DNA from: Serratia proteamaculans_D
GTDB lineage: Bacteria; Pseudomonadota; Gammaproteobacteria; Enterobacterales; Enterobacteriaceae
Length of the DNA: 64,000 nt
Assembly (NCBI RefSeq): GCF_049959315.1
Contig: NZ_CP188201.1
Strand: one strand, 5' to 3'
Shown: positions 19,752 through 28,559 of the stretch, one piece after another
Position numbering within the stretch: position 1 is the stretch's first letter
Layout: each line of letters begins with the position of its first letter
The notes under the pieces: generated by a model
Told to the model about the DNA's origin: nothing
Seen by the model: only the letters and a program-made list of their open reading frames with translations
Database searches by the model: none
Made by a program: the position numbers and the translations under genes

Positions 19752-20164
19752 AACTGTGGAAAAGAGAAACGACGCTGGAACAATTAAACCAGGCCGGTGA
19801 AGGCTGCATGGTCAGCCATGTCGGCATCCGCTTTACCCGGCTGGAGGAGGACTACCTCGAGGCCACCATGCCGGTCGATCAGCGCACCCGGCAGCCGTTT
19901 GGCCTGCTGCACGGCGGGGCATCGGTCGTGCTGGCAGAGTCGATGGGATCGATGGCCGGTTACCTGTGCTGTGAAGGTGAGCAGAAGGTGGTGGGGTTGG
20001 AAATCAATGCCAACCATTTGCGAGCAGCCTTTGAAGGCGAAGTTCGCGGCGTGTGCCGTGCGCTGCACGTTGGCCGTCGTCATCAGGTGTGGCAGATCGA
20101 AATCTTCGATTCACGCGACCGCCTGTGCTGCACCTCGCGCCTGACTACTGCAGTTATAGATTAA
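19748..20164 (+). CDS. menI: 1,4-dihydroxy-2-naphthoyl-CoA hydrolase MenI
   Basis: 138 residues, a hotdog-fold thioesterase. MenI (YdiI) removes CoA from DHNA-CoA in menaquinone synthesis. The active-site region is FGLLHGGASVVLAESMGS, with the catalytic glutamate after VLA. The start is GTG at 19748, overlapping the ydiJ stop codon by four bases, so it is translated by coupling. The same ydiJ-menI pair exists in E. coli. Confidence 0.93.
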   Translation: MKLWKRETTLEQLNQAGEGCMVSHVGIRFTRLEEDYLEATMPVDQRTRQPFGLLHGGASVVLAESMGSMAGYLCCEGEQKVVGLEINANHLRAAFEGEVRGVCRALHVGRRHQVWQIEIFDSRDRLCCTSRLTTAVID

Positions 20165-20173
20165 GCGTTTTAC

Positions 20174-20203
20174 CCCGCAGGCTGCCCTGTCTGCGGGTGT
20201 TTC
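20174..20203 (+). terminator. Terminator of the ydiJ-menI operon
   Basis: A 7-bp stem (CCCGCAG / CTGCGGG) nine bases after the menI stop, followed by TGTTTCTTC. The U-tract is imperfect. Confidence 0.5.
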
Positions 20204-20217
20204 TTCGTTCGGCCGCT

Positions 20218-20622
20218 TTACAGCTGAAAGGGGACCCGCTTGACGAAATCCTTCTGGAAGGCGTTGGCCTTCTCCCAGGTGCCTTCCATCGCATATTTCT
20301 GGCAGATCAAGGTCAGGGTATGACGGGCAAAATGATAGCTCTGCACCCGGAATAGCTGACAGCGCTGCGGATTATTGATTTCCACGATCAGCCGGTTATG
20401 CAGTTTGCTCAGCGCATGCAGATAGCTTTCATCATCGCCATTCTCCAGACACAGATTCGCCATGTTCAGACTGACGTTTTTATAGCGTTTCAGGTGGTTG
20501 ATGTTGCACTCAGGCCGCCGCAGTGACGCCTCCGCCATATAGAAATCTACCGTGGCGTCGCGCACGCTGAATTTGTAGTCATCAATTTTGCCCAACAGCC
20601 ACGCATTCATCGAGATATTCAT
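20218..20622 (-). CDS. Unknown 134-residue protein under a Fur box
   Basis: I do not recognise a family with certainty. The protein is probably helical and cytoplasmic, with no signal peptide or membrane segment, five cysteines, and a hydrophobic-basic C-terminus (FQKDFVKRVPFQL). It could be a small regulator or adaptor. The frame is open back to 20691, but the start is set at the ATG at 20622 (MNISMNAWLLG) because the region before it is a perfect Fur box that would otherwise lie inside the gene. A further Met at 20610 is an alternative. It sits between menI and sufA, where E. coli has no equivalent gene. Iron-starvation expression is predicted. Confidence 0.75.
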   Translation of the reverse strand: MNISMNAWLLGKIDDYKFSVRDATVDFYMAEASLRRPECNINHLKRYKNVSLNMANLCLENGDDESYLHALSKLHNRLIVEINNPQRCQLFRVQSYHFARHTLTLICQKYAMEGTWEKANAFQKDFVKRVPFQL

Positions 20623-20647
20623 TTGCCCACGCCCAATGTGAATTGAA

Positions 20648-20662
20648 TGATAATCATTATCA
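20648..20662 (-). promoter_or_regulatory. Perfect Fur box of the unknown gene
   Basis: TGATAATCATTATCA, a 15 of 15 match to the Fur 7-1-7 consensus, lies 25 bases before the predicted start at 20622. Confidence 0.9.
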
Positions 20663-21105
20663 TATTTATTGGCGCGTTGGTGATCAATCATTCTGTTGAA
20701 TTATTTATTGTCGGCAGGGGATACCTGGGGGCTGCCGCAACCCAATATAGCCAGTAACGACTAAACTTTAATCAGAGGCGGCTGCTTCTGCCTGCTCGGT
20801 TGGGGGAGTGGAATGGCGTGAAATGCGCCTTATTGTCGATAAACGCATTTTTAAGACAGACAAAATTCAGAAATAGGTATTTTCTATGAATGTTTAAATC
20901 GACATAAAAAGCCCGGCCCTGTAAAGCGTTCGAGCCAATGGATAAGCGCAATGGTGATACAGGATGTGCAGTAAATTCATAAGGATAAAATGATTCCATT
21001 TCCGACCGGCAGCGCCTGGCGCGCTGACTGTCCCGCGCGCTTGCCGCATGCCGAAGTGAAAATCCGGGCTTTTAGCGGATACCCCTGTAAAACAAACGGT
21101 TGAAG
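20663..21105. other. Intergenic stretch between the Fur-box gene and sufA
   Basis: About 440 bases with no credible protein gene. E. coli carries the small RNA RydB and the small ORF ydiH in this interval, but I see no recognisable match to either. The sequence is AT-rich near 20860-20910 and presumably holds upstream sites for suf regulators; none could be assigned. Confidence 0.4.
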
Positions 21106-21120
21106 TGATAATCGTTATCA
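21106..21120 (+). promoter_or_regulatory. Fur box of the suf operon
   Basis: TGATAATCGTTATCA matches the Fur consensus at 14 of 15 positions. It lies 57 bases upstream of sufA and is followed by TAACATAGT, a possible -10. Fe-Fur repression of suf is known in E. coli. Confidence 0.85.
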
Positions 21121-21177
21121 CTAACATAGTAGCAACCCAGATTGGCTGTGGAAAAACACGAGTGTGAGGTAGGCCAT

Positions 21178-21549
21178 ATGCAAACGGAAAATGTCGGCAC
21201 CTTTTCTCTGGACGAAAATGTCTGGCAAGGCATTTTGCTCAGTGACAATGCCGTACAACAAATTACAAAACTAATGCAGCAGGACTCGCAGGTGAAGGGG
21301 CTGCAACTCGGGGTGAAGCAGTCAGGCTGCGCCGGGTTTGCCTATGTGCTGGATCTCACCCGTGCTCCTGCTGACGACGACCTGCTGTTTGAGCGCGATG
21401 GCGCCAAGCTGTATGTGCCGTTGAAAGCCATGCCGTTTATCGATGGCACCACGGTGGATTTTGTCCGTGAAGGGCTGAATCAGATATTCAAATTTAATAA
21501 CCCTAAAGCTCAGCATGCCTGCGGGTGCGGCGAGAGTTTTGGCGTTTGA
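21178..21549 (+). CDS. sufA: Fe-S cluster carrier SufA
   Basis: 123 residues, an A-type carrier that receives clusters from SufBCD and delivers them to apo-proteins. The three ligand cysteines are present: Cys51 (KQSGCAGFAYVLD) and the C-terminal CGC (Cys115 and Cys117) in HACGCGESFGV. An upstream in-frame codon at 21142 would add 12 residues, but the ATG at 21178 has GAGGTAG upstream and fits the family length (E. coli 122). It is the first gene of sufABCDSE. Confidence 0.96.
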   Translation: MQTENVGTFSLDENVWQGILLSDNAVQQITKLMQQDSQVKGLQLGVKQSGCAGFAYVLDLTRAPADDDLLFERDGAKLYVPLKAMPFIDGTTVDFVREGLNQIFKFNNPKAQHACGCGESFGV

Positions 21550-21563
21550 GCGATGCAATCAAC

Positions 21564-23060
21564 ATGACACGAAGCAATGTAGAAATGCCTAATGAAGTGC
21601 AGGCTTGGGTCAGCGAAGGTCGCTACAAAGAGGGTTTTTTCACCCAGTTGGCCACCGACGAGTTGGCGATGGGCATCAACGAAGACGTGGTGCGCGCTAT
21701 CTCGGCCAAGCGTAACGAACCTGAGTGGATGCTGGAGTTCCGCCTGGAAGCCTACCGTGCCTGGCTGCAAATGGAAGAGCCGCACTGGCTGAAAGCGAAC
21801 TACGAGCGCCTGAACTATCAGGATTACAGCTATTACTCGGCGCCGTCCTGCGGCAGCTGTGATGACGCCTGCGGCTCGCAGCCCGGCGCGGAGCAGCAAC
21901 CAGGCGCACCGACGGACAATAATTACCTGACCAGCGAGGTTGAGCTGGCATTTAACCAGCTCGGCGTCCCGGTGCGTGAAGGCAGTGAAGTGGCGGTGGA
22001 CGCTATCTTCGACTCGGTCTCGGTTTCGACCACCTACCGTGAAAAACTGGCGGAGAGCGGGGTGATTTTTTGCTCGTTCGGCGAAGCCATCCATGAATAC
22101 CCGGATCTGGTGCGCAAATATCTCGGTCGCGTAGTGCCTTCCAACGATAACTTCTTTGCCGCCTTGAATGCGGCGGTGGCCTCTGACGGTACCTTTGTCT
22201 ACGTGCCGAAGGGCGTGCGTTGTCCGATGGAGCTGTCGACCTATTTCCGTATCAACGCCGCCAAAACCGGCCAGTTCGAGCGCACCATCCTGATCGCCGA
22301 TGAAGGCAGCTATGTCAGCTACATCGAAGGCTGTTCGGCCCCGGTGCGCGACAGCTACCAGCTGCATGCGGCAGTGGTGGAGGTGATCCTGCACAAAGAC
22401 GCCGAAGTGAAGTATTCGACGGTGCAGAACTGGTTCTCTGGGGGGGACAGCAAGGGCGGCATCCTCAACTTTGTGACCAAGCGCGCGCTGTGTGAAGGTG
22501 CGGGCTCGAAAATGTCGTGGACCCAGTCGGAAACCGGTTCGGCAATCACCTGGAAATACCCCAGTGTGATCCTGCAGGGGGATAACTCTATCGGTGAATT
22601 CTTCTCGGTGGCGCTGACCAGCGGCCATCAGCAGGCGGACACCGGCACCAAGATGATCCACATCGGCAAGAACACCCGTTCGACCATCATCGCCAAAGGC
22701 ATTTCCGCCGGGCACAGCGAGAATACCTATCGCGGGCTGGTGAAGATCCTGCCGGGTGCGGAAAACGCGCGTAACTTTACCCAGTGTGACTCGATGCTGA
22801 TCGGGCCGGATAGCGGCGCTCATACCTTCCCGTATGTTGAAGCACGCAACAACAGTGCGCAGCTGGAACACGAGGCGACGACCTCAAAAATTGGTGATGA
22901 CCAGCTGTTCTATTGTCTGCAGCGCGGCATCAGCGAAGACAATGCCATTTCGATGATCGTCAACGGATTCTGTAAGGACGTGTTTTCCGAGCTGCCGCTG
23001 GAGTTCGCCGTTGAGGCACAGAAGTTATTGGCCATCAGCCTGGAACACAGCGTGGGCTAA
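21564..23060 (+). CDS. sufB: Fe-S scaffold subunit SufB
   Basis: 498 residues (E. coli 495). With SufC and SufD it forms the SufBC2D scaffold on which clusters are assembled under iron limitation or oxidative stress. Family blocks include YKEGFFTQLATDEL, SAPSCGSCDDACGSQPG, YVPKGVRCPMELSTYFRIN, SYIEGCSAPVRDSYQLHAAV and TFPYVEARNNSAQLEHEA. The start at 21564 lies 14 bases after the sufA stop; upstream in-frame codons overlap sufA and lack support. Confidence 0.96.
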   Translation: MTRSNVEMPNEVQAWVSEGRYKEGFFTQLATDELAMGINEDVVRAISAKRNEPEWMLEFRLEAYRAWLQMEEPHWLKANYERLNYQDYSYYSAPSCGSCDDACGSQPGAEQQPGAPTDNNYLTSEVELAFNQLGVPVREGSEVAVDAIFDSVSVSTTYREKLAESGVIFCSFGEAIHEYPDLVRKYLGRVVPSNDNFFAALNAAVASDGTFVYVPKGVRCPMELSTYFRINAAKTGQFERTILIADEGSYVSYIEGCSAPVRDSYQLHAAVVEVILHKDAEVKYSTVQNWFSGGDSKGGILNFVTKRALCEGAGSKMSWTQSETGSAITWKYPSVILQGDNSIGEFFSVALTSGHQQADTGTKMIHIGKNTRSTIIAKGISAGHSENTYRGLVKILPGAENARNFTQCDSMLIGPDSGAHTFPYVEARNNSAQLEHEATTSKIGDDQLFYCLQRGISEDNAISMIVNGFCKDVFSELPLEFAVEAQKLLAISLEHSVG

Positions 23061-23102
23061 CCGCCGGATTTACAGCGCGAAAGCGCGACCTAAGGACACT
23101 GC

Positions 23103-23849
23103 ATGTTAAGTATCAAAAATTTAAAAGTCAGCGCGGAAGGCAACGAGATCCTCAAGGGCCTGAGCCTGGAAATCAAACCGGGTGAAGTGCATGCCATCAT
23201 GGGGCCGAACGGCTCGGGCAAAAGCACGCTTTCTGCGACCCTGGCCGGGCGCGAAGAGTACGAAGTGACCGCGGGTGAAGTGACCTTCAAAGGCAAGGAC
23301 CTGCTTGAATTGGCGCCGGAAGACCGTGCCGGTGAAGGGGTGTTCCTGGCGTTCCAGTATCCGGTGGAGATCCCCGGCGTCAGCAATCATTTCTTCCTGC
23401 AGACTTCGGTTAATGCGGTGCGTAAATATCGTGAGCAGGAGCCGCTCGATCGCTTCGATTTCGCTGATTTTATCGAAGAAAAAATTGAGTTGTTGAATAT
23501 GCCGCCCGATCTGCTGGCCCGTTCGGTTAACGTCGGCTTCTCCGGCGGTGAGAAAAAGCGCAATGACATCCTGCAGATGGCCGCGCTGGAACCGGACCTG
23601 TGCATTCTGGATGAAACCGACTCCGGTTTGGATATCGATGCGCTGAAAATTGTTGCCAACGGCGTTAACTCACTGCGGGACGGCAAGCGCTCGTTCATTA
23701 TCGTCACGCATTACCAGCGCATTCTGGACTACATCAAACCGGATTACGTTCATGTTCTTTCTCAGGGGCGCATCGTCAAATCCGGCGATTTCACCCTGGT
23801 GAAACAGTTGGAGGAGCAGGGCTATGGCTGGCTTACCGACGAACAATAA
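23103..23849 (+). CDS. sufC: Fe-S assembly ATPase SufC
   Basis: 248 residues, a soluble ABC-type ATPase that drives conformational change of SufBCD. Walker A is GPNGSGKST, the signature is FSGGEKKRNDILQM, and Walker B is CILDETDSGLDIDA, the SufC-specific form. GGACACTGCATG precedes the gene, 42 bases after sufB. Its end overlaps sufD by 26 bases. Confidence 0.97.
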   Translation: MLSIKNLKVSAEGNEILKGLSLEIKPGEVHAIMGPNGSGKSTLSATLAGREEYEVTAGEVTFKGKDLLELAPEDRAGEGVFLAFQYPVEIPGVSNHFFLQTSVNAVRKYREQEPLDRFDFADFIEEKIELLNMPPDLLARSVNVGFSGGEKKRNDILQMAALEPDLCILDETDSGLDIDALKIVANGVNSLRDGKRSFIIVTHYQRILDYIKPDYVHVLSQGRIVKSGDFTLVKQLEEQGYGWLTDEQ

Positions 23850-25110
23850 CTCGCGCGCGCTGCAGCAACTCTACAGCCTGTTTGAAGCCCGCGGCGGCGA
23901 GCATTCCGCCCATGCGCTGGCACACTGGCAACAGGCTTTGCGACTGGGCTGGCCGACCCGCAAGCATGAGAACTGGAAATATACCCCGCTTGAAGGTTTG
24001 CTGGAGCAACAGTTTCTGGAGCCGCCGCTCGAGCCGGTTACTGCCGCTCAGCGGGATGCATTGGCGCTGGATATCGACGCTTACCGCCTGGTGTTTATCG
24101 ACGGGCGCTTCAGCGCGGCATTGAGTGACAGTGAACTGGGCGATTACCAGTTTGAGGTGGCTCCTTACGGCACGCTACAGGCGTTGCCGGAGCCGATCCA
24201 GGCCGAAATCTTCCTGCATCTGACCGAAAGTCTGGCGCAGGAAACCAGCATTATCCGCGTGGCGGCCGGCAAAATTGCCCAGCGGCCGTTGTATCTGCTG
24301 CATATCAGCAGCGGACGCGGCGCTGAAGGTGAAGTGAATACCGTCCATCACCGTCATCATCTTGAGATTGCGCGTAATGCGCAGGCTGAGGTGATCGAAC
24401 ATTACGTCAGCCTTAACGACGCCGCGCATTTCACTGGCGCACGCCTGACCGCTAACGTGGGGGACAATGCTCAACTGCAGCACTGCAAACTGGCATTTGA
24501 AAGCCAGCCGAGCTACCACTTCGCCCATAACGATCTGGTGATTGGCCGAGATGCGCGGGTGAAGAGCGACAGTTTCCTGCTCGGAGCGGGGCTGACGCGG
24601 CATAACACCAGCGCACAGCTCAACGGTGAAGGCTCCAACCTGACGATCAACAGCCTGGTGCTGCCAGTCGGTAAAGAGGTCTGCGATACCCGCACTTACC
24701 TGGAGCATAACAAGGGTTACTGCGAGAGCCGCCAACTGCACAAAGTGGTGGTTAGCGATCGCGCCAAAGCGGTGTTTAACGGCATGATCAAAGTAGCCAA
24801 ACACGCGATTAAAACCGATGGACAGATGACCAACCACAACCTGCTGCTCGGCAAAGTGGCGGAAGTGGATACCAAGCCGCAACTGGAAATCTACGCTGAC
24901 GATGTGAAGTGCAGTCACGGCGCGACCGTTGGGCGCATCGATGAAGAGCAGCTGTTTTATCTGCAATCGCGCGGGATCGACAAGCATGCGGCGCAGCAGA
25001 TGATCATCTTTGCCTTTGCCGCGGAGCTGACCGAGGGGATTGGCAACGACACCATCCGTGAATCGGTGTTGGCGCGGATTGCGCAGCGCCTGCCGGGGGA
25101 GGCTGCATGA
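23824..25110 (+). CDS. sufD: Fe-S scaffold subunit SufD
   Basis: 428 residues (E. coli 423). The SufB paralogue in the SufBC2D complex, needed for iron acquisition by the scaffold. Signatures are TRKHENWKYTPLEGLL near residue 45, the beta-helix core, and RGIDKHAAQQMIIFAFAAEL near the end. MAGLP at the start matches E. coli. It overlaps sufC by 26 bases and sufS by four (ATGA), so the three are translationally coupled. Confidence 0.96.
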   Translation: MAGLPTNNNSRALQQLYSLFEARGGEHSAHALAHWQQALRLGWPTRKHENWKYTPLEGLLEQQFLEPPLEPVTAAQRDALALDIDAYRLVFIDGRFSAALSDSELGDYQFEVAPYGTLQALPEPIQAEIFLHLTESLAQETSIIRVAAGKIAQRPLYLLHISSGRGAEGEVNTVHHRHHLEIARNAQAEVIEHYVSLNDAAHFTGARLTANVGDNAQLQHCKLAFESQPSYHFAHNDLVIGRDARVKSDSFLLGAGLTRHNTSAQLNGEGSNLTINSLVLPVGKEVCDTRTYLEHNKGYCESRQLHKVVVSDRAKAVFNGMIKVAKHAIKTDGQMTNHNLLLGKVAEVDTKPQLEIYADDVKCSHGATVGRIDEEQLFYLQSRGIDKHAAQQMIIFAFAAELTEGIGNDTIRESVLARIAQRLPGEAA

Positions 25111-26327
25111 GTTTTCCAATTGAACGGGTACGTAGTGAATTTCCGTTGTTGGCACGAGAGGTCAATGGTCAGCCGCTGGCTTACCTCGACAGCGCCGCCA
25201 GCGCGCAGAAACCACAGGCAGTTATCGATCGCGAGCTGGATTTTTACCGTCATGGCTATGCGGCGGTACACCGCGGGATCCACACGTTAAGCGCCGAAGC
25301 GACGCAGGAAATGGAAGCGGTGCGTGAAAAGGTGGCGGCGTTTATCAATGCCGGCTCGGCGGAAGAGATTGTGTTCGTCAAGGGCACCACCGAAGGCATC
25401 AATCTGGTAGCCAACAGCTTTGGCCGCCACTTTTTGCAGCCCGGTGACAGCATTATCATCACCGAGATGGAACACCACGCCAATATCGTACCCTGGCAGA
25501 TGCTGGCGCAGGAGCGCGGGTTGAACCTGCGCGTTTGGCCGCTACAGCCAGATGGCACTCTGGATTTGGCCCAGTTGTCGGGCTTGATCGACGCGTCCAC
25601 CAAACTATTGGCGCTAACCCAGGTGTCCAACGTGTTGGGCACGGTGAACCCGGTGCAGGAAATTACGGCACAGGCGAAAGCTGCCGGTCTGAAGGTACTG
25701 ATTGACGGTGCGCAGGCGGTAATGCACCAGCGTGTGGATGTTCAGGCGCTGGATTGCGATTTTTACGTGTTCTCCGGGCATAAGCTGTATGGGCCTTCCG
25801 GCATCGGTATTCTTTACGGTCGTCAGGCGCTGTTGCAGCAAATGCCACCCTGGGAAGGGGGCGGGTCGATGATCCAACAGGTCAGCCTGACGGCAGGCAC
25901 CACTTACGCCGAGCCACCGTGGCGCTTTGAGGCCGGTTCACCCAACACCGCCGGCATGATGGGGTTGGGGGCGGCGATTGACTATGTGAATGCGTTGGGG
26001 CTGGAGGCGATTGGTGACTACGAGCAGTCGCTGATGCATTACGCGCTGGAGGCTCTGCAACAGGTACCCCGGCTTAAAATCTACGGCCCGGCAGAACGTG
26101 CCGGGGTGATCGCCTTTAACCTGGGTGAGCATCACGCCTTTGACGTTGGCAGTTTCCTGGACCAGTACGGCATTGCCATTCGTACCGGACACCATTGCGC
26201 GATGCCGCTGATGGCGTTCTATAATGTGCCGAGCATGTGCCGCGCTTCGTTGGCGTTATATAATACGCGCGATGAAGTAGACCGGCTGGTGGCCGGGTTA
26301 CAGCGCATCCAAAAACTGCTGGGATAG
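25107..26327 (+). CDS. sufS: Cysteine desulfurase SufS
   Basis: 406 residues, exactly the E. coli length. A PLP enzyme that takes sulfur from cysteine and passes persulfide to SufE. The PLP lysine is in FSGHKLYGPSGIG, and the catalytic cysteine (position 364 in E. coli) in IRTGHHCAMPLM. The N-terminal YLDSAASAQKP and the TTEGINLVA motif are typical of type II desulfurases. Confidence 0.97.
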   Translation: MSFPIERVRSEFPLLAREVNGQPLAYLDSAASAQKPQAVIDRELDFYRHGYAAVHRGIHTLSAEATQEMEAVREKVAAFINAGSAEEIVFVKGTTEGINLVANSFGRHFLQPGDSIIITEMEHHANIVPWQMLAQERGLNLRVWPLQPDGTLDLAQLSGLIDASTKLLALTQVSNVLGTVNPVQEITAQAKAAGLKVLIDGAQAVMHQRVDVQALDCDFYVFSGHKLYGPSGIGILYGRQALLQQMPPWEGGGSMIQQVSLTAGTTYAEPPWRFEAGSPNTAGMMGLGAAIDYVNALGLEAIGDYEQSLMHYALEALQQVPRLKIYGPAERAGVIAFNLGEHHAFDVGSFLDQYGIAIRTGHHCAMPLMAFYNVPSMCRASLALYNTRDEVDRLVAGLQRIQKLLG

Positions 26328-26381
26328 GACAGACCGGGGCTTAATCCCTCCGGGTGAATCAATACCTGTAGTCAGTGACAT

Positions 26382-26401
26382 GGGGTCGGCATGCCGGCCC
26401 C
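26382..26401. other. Hairpin in the sufS-sufE gap
   Basis: GGGGTCG-GCATGC-CGGCCCC can form a strong GC stem with one wobble pair in the 95-base gap before sufE. No T-run follows. It could stabilise or uncouple the sufE part of the transcript. Confidence 0.35.
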
Positions 26402-26422
26402 TGAATGATTGAAAGGATCCTC

Positions 26423-26836
26423 ATGGCGAATTTGCCGGACAAAGATAAGTTAGTGCGTAATTTCTCCCGCTGTCTGAATTGGGAAGATAAGTACCTGTAT
26501 GTCATTGAGCTGGGCGCCAAGCTGCCGGCGCTTGACGATACGGAACGTCAGGCGGGCAATCTGATTTCCGGCTGTCAGAGCCAGGTATGGATTGTGATGC
26601 AGCTTGATGAGCAGGGGCGTGTTGAATTCCATGGCGACAGTGATGCGGCAATCGTCAAAGGGTTGCTGGCGGTGGTGTTTATTCTTTATCACCAAATGAC
26701 GCCGCAGCAGATTGTCGAGCTGGATGTTCGCCCCTTCTTCGCCGAATTGGCGTTGAGTCAGCACCTGACACCGTCACGTTCGCAAGGGTTAGAGGCGATG
26801 ATCCGCGCTATCCGCAGTCAGGCTGCCAAATTCTGA
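26423..26836 (+). CDS. sufE: Sulfur acceptor SufE
   Basis: 137 residues (E. coli 138). It accepts persulfide from SufS on Cys51 (LISGCQSQVW) and transfers it to SufB. The C-terminal LTPSRSQGLEAMIRAIRSQA is highly conserved. The ATG at 26423 has AAAGGA upstream and matches the family; the in-frame codon at 26405 adds six extra residues. It closes the suf operon. Confidence 0.96.
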   Translation: MANLPDKDKLVRNFSRCLNWEDKYLYVIELGAKLPALDDTERQAGNLISGCQSQVWIVMQLDEQGRVEFHGDSDAAIVKGLLAVVFILYHQMTPQQIVELDVRPFFAELALSQHLTPSRSQGLEAMIRAIRSQAAKF

Positions 26837-26846
26837 CATAGCGGCG

Positions 26847-26892
26847 AGACTCATTGATACGTTTCTGGTATTTCCTGTGTCAATGAGTCTTT
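26847..26892 (+). terminator. End-of-operon hairpin after sufE
   Basis: An 11-bp perfect stem (AGACTCATTGA / TCAATGAGTCT) with a 22-base loop, 10 bases after sufE, followed only by TTACAAA. The stem is good but the U-tract is short. Confidence 0.5.
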
Positions 26893-27130
26893 ACAAACCC
26901 TCAACGCCCCGTTCGTTCGCTCCGCAAATCAGTGACATATCAGCAGCTTACCCCTTGACGTTGCATTGACAAATCCATAAAGCGATTACGTTATAACATG
27001 TTGATTTTTAGAGGAGTTATTGCCTTTAACTGCAGCATTGCTAGTATTAATCAGGTCTTGTCTGATTTACCCGCCGCCAAGTGCCCGTTAGCCTTGTGGC
27101 CGAACCGTAATAAGCATAATAGGGATGATA

Positions 27131-28144
27131 ATGAAACGTGCGTTGAGTTTAATGGGCATGCTATTTGCCACCGTACTGACCGGCACCCAGGCCGCCAGTG
27201 CGAGCGAATACCCGCTGCCGCCGCCGGACAGTCGTCTGATTGGCGAGAACACCACCTATACCGTACCCAATGATGGCCGCCCGCTGGAGGCGATTGCCGC
27301 TGACTATAAAATTGGTTTGCTGGGCATGCTGGAGGCCAATCCGGGCACCGATCCCTTCCTGCCCAAGCCAGGTTCGGTATTAACTATCCCGACCCAGATG
27401 CTGTTGCCGGATACCAAGCGTGAAGGGATTGTGGTCAACCTGGCCGAACTGCGTCTGTACTACTACCCGAAAGGTGAGAACAAAGTGATTGTTTATCCTA
27501 TCGGTATTGGCCAGACGGGGATGCACACGCCGCTGCAGGTGACCTCTGTCAGCCAAAAAATTCCGAACCCGACCTGGACGCCGACGGCCAATATCCGTAA
27601 ACGCTACCTGGAAAAAGGGGTGAAACTGCCTGGCGTCGTACCGGCCGGGCCTGAAAACCCAATGGGCCTGTTTGCCATGCGTCTGGCCATGGGGCACGGT
27701 GAATACCTGATCCACGGCACCAACGCCAACTTTGGTATCGGCATGCGCGTCAGCTCCGGCTGTATCCGCCTGCGCCCAACGGATATCGAAGCGTTGTTTA
27801 ATATGGTTCCGCGTGGCACCCGCGTGCAGGTAATCAACGATCCGGTAAAAATCTCCGTTGAGCCAGACGGTAAGCGCTACGTAGAAGTTCATCAGCCACT
27901 GTCGAGAGTTGAAAGCGACGATCCGCAGACCATGCCGATCGCGTTGTCGAAAACCGAGAAAGCTTTTGTCGCGGATGCGCAGACCGATAAGGCCGTGTTC
28001 GATAGCGCGGTTGTACGCCGCTCTGGCATGCCGGTACTGGTTAACCTGGGGCAGAGCCCATCTGAGGTCAGTTTAACGCCTGTAGCCTCGCAGGAAGCGA
28101 ATAAAGGCCTATTCAAGAGCGCACCCATCAGTTCGGTGAATTAA
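27131..28144 (+). CDS. ldtE: L,D-transpeptidase LdtE
   Basis: 337 residues. A periplasmic enzyme making direct mDAP-mDAP (3-3) peptidoglycan cross-links. A signal peptide (MKRALSLMGMLFATVLTG, cleavage near ASA) is followed by a LysM-like segment (TTYTVPNDGRPLEAIAADYK), then the YkuD catalytic domain with HGTNANFGIGMRVSSGCIR, holding the catalytic His and Cys. E. coli ldtE (ynhG) occupies the same place between sufE and lpp. The relatives LdtA-C attach Lpp, so LdtE is preferred on position. The ATG at 27131 has AGGGA at proper distance; the ATG at 27125 is too close to it. Confidence 0.92.
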   Translation: MKRALSLMGMLFATVLTGTQAASASEYPLPPPDSRLIGENTTYTVPNDGRPLEAIAADYKIGLLGMLEANPGTDPFLPKPGSVLTIPTQMLLPDTKREGIVVNLAELRLYYYPKGENKVIVYPIGIGQTGMHTPLQVTSVSQKIPNPTWTPTANIRKRYLEKGVKLPGVVPAGPENPMGLFAMRLAMGHGEYLIHGTNANFGIGMRVSSGCIRLRPTDIEALFNMVPRGTRVQVINDPVKISVEPDGKRYVEVHQPLSRVESDDPQTMPIALSKTEKAFVADAQTDKAVFDSAVVRRSGMPVLVNLGQSPSEVSLTPVASQEANKGLFKSAPISSVN

Positions 28145-28171
28145 AACGCGGTCGTAATGGATAATCCAGAG

Positions 28172-28199
28172 GGGTTCAGCATGCTGAGCCCTTTTTTTT
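28172..28199 (+). terminator. Terminator of ldtE
   Basis: GGGTTCAGC and GCTGAGCCC form a 9-bp stem (one wobble pair) followed by eight T. Confidence 0.9.
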
Positions 28200-28238
28200 C
28201 GCCTGACGGCAGGGGGAACAAAAGGGGGAATTTGCAGA

Positions 28239-28269
28239 CAAAAAAACGGCGCACATTGTGCGCCGTTTT
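28239..28269 (-). terminator. Terminator of lpp
   Basis: A stem of 12 pairs (AAAACGGCGCAC / GTGCGCCGTTTT) 18 bases after lpp, followed on the minus strand by a T-run. Confidence 0.9.
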
Positions 28270-28286
28270 CAATAACCGAAGCTATC

Positions 28287-28523
28287 TTACTTTTTGTAAG
28301 CGTGTGCTTGGTTGTCCAGACGCTGGTTAGCACGTGCTGCGTCGTCTTTAGCTGCTTGAACGTCAGAACGGATTGCGTTCACGTCGTTGCTCAGCTGGTC
28401 AACTTTAGCGTTCAGAGTCTGAACGTCAGAAGACAGTTGATCGATTTTAGCATTGCTTGAACAGCCAGCCAGCATAGTGGAAGCCAGGATTACCGCGCCC
28501 AGTACCAGTTTAGTACGATTCAT
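28287..28523 (-). CDS. lpp: Major outer membrane (Braun) lipoprotein Lpp
   Basis: 78 residues, as in E. coli. The lipobox LAGC puts the lipidated cysteine at position 21. The mature part is a heptad-repeat coiled coil (IDQLSSDVQTLNAKVDQL...) that trimerises, and the C-terminal YKK carries the lysine linked to peptidoglycan. It tethers the outer membrane to the wall. The leader GCTACATGGAGATTAAC and the ribosome site GAGGG are nearly identical to E. coli, as expected of one of the most expressed genes. Confidence 0.98.
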   Translation of the reverse strand: MNRTKLVLGAVILASTMLAGCSSNAKIDQLSSDVQTLNAKVDQLSNDVNAIRSDVQAAKDDAARANQRLDNQAHAYKK

Positions 28524-28559
28524 TATAACACCCTCTAGATTGAGTTAATCTCCATGTAG

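Noticed and set aside
20663..21105. RydB small RNA or ydiH expected from E. coli gene order
   Set aside because: I could not find a convincing sequence match or terminator, so neither is called.
21134..21158. IscR type 2 site before sufA
   Set aside because: The AxxxCCxxA spacing to TAxGG does not fit when aligned base by base.
21561..22871. Long minus-strand frame of over 430 codons
   Set aside because: It is antisense to sufB. Its composition (many His, Arg and Phe) is typical of shadow frames in GC-rich genes.
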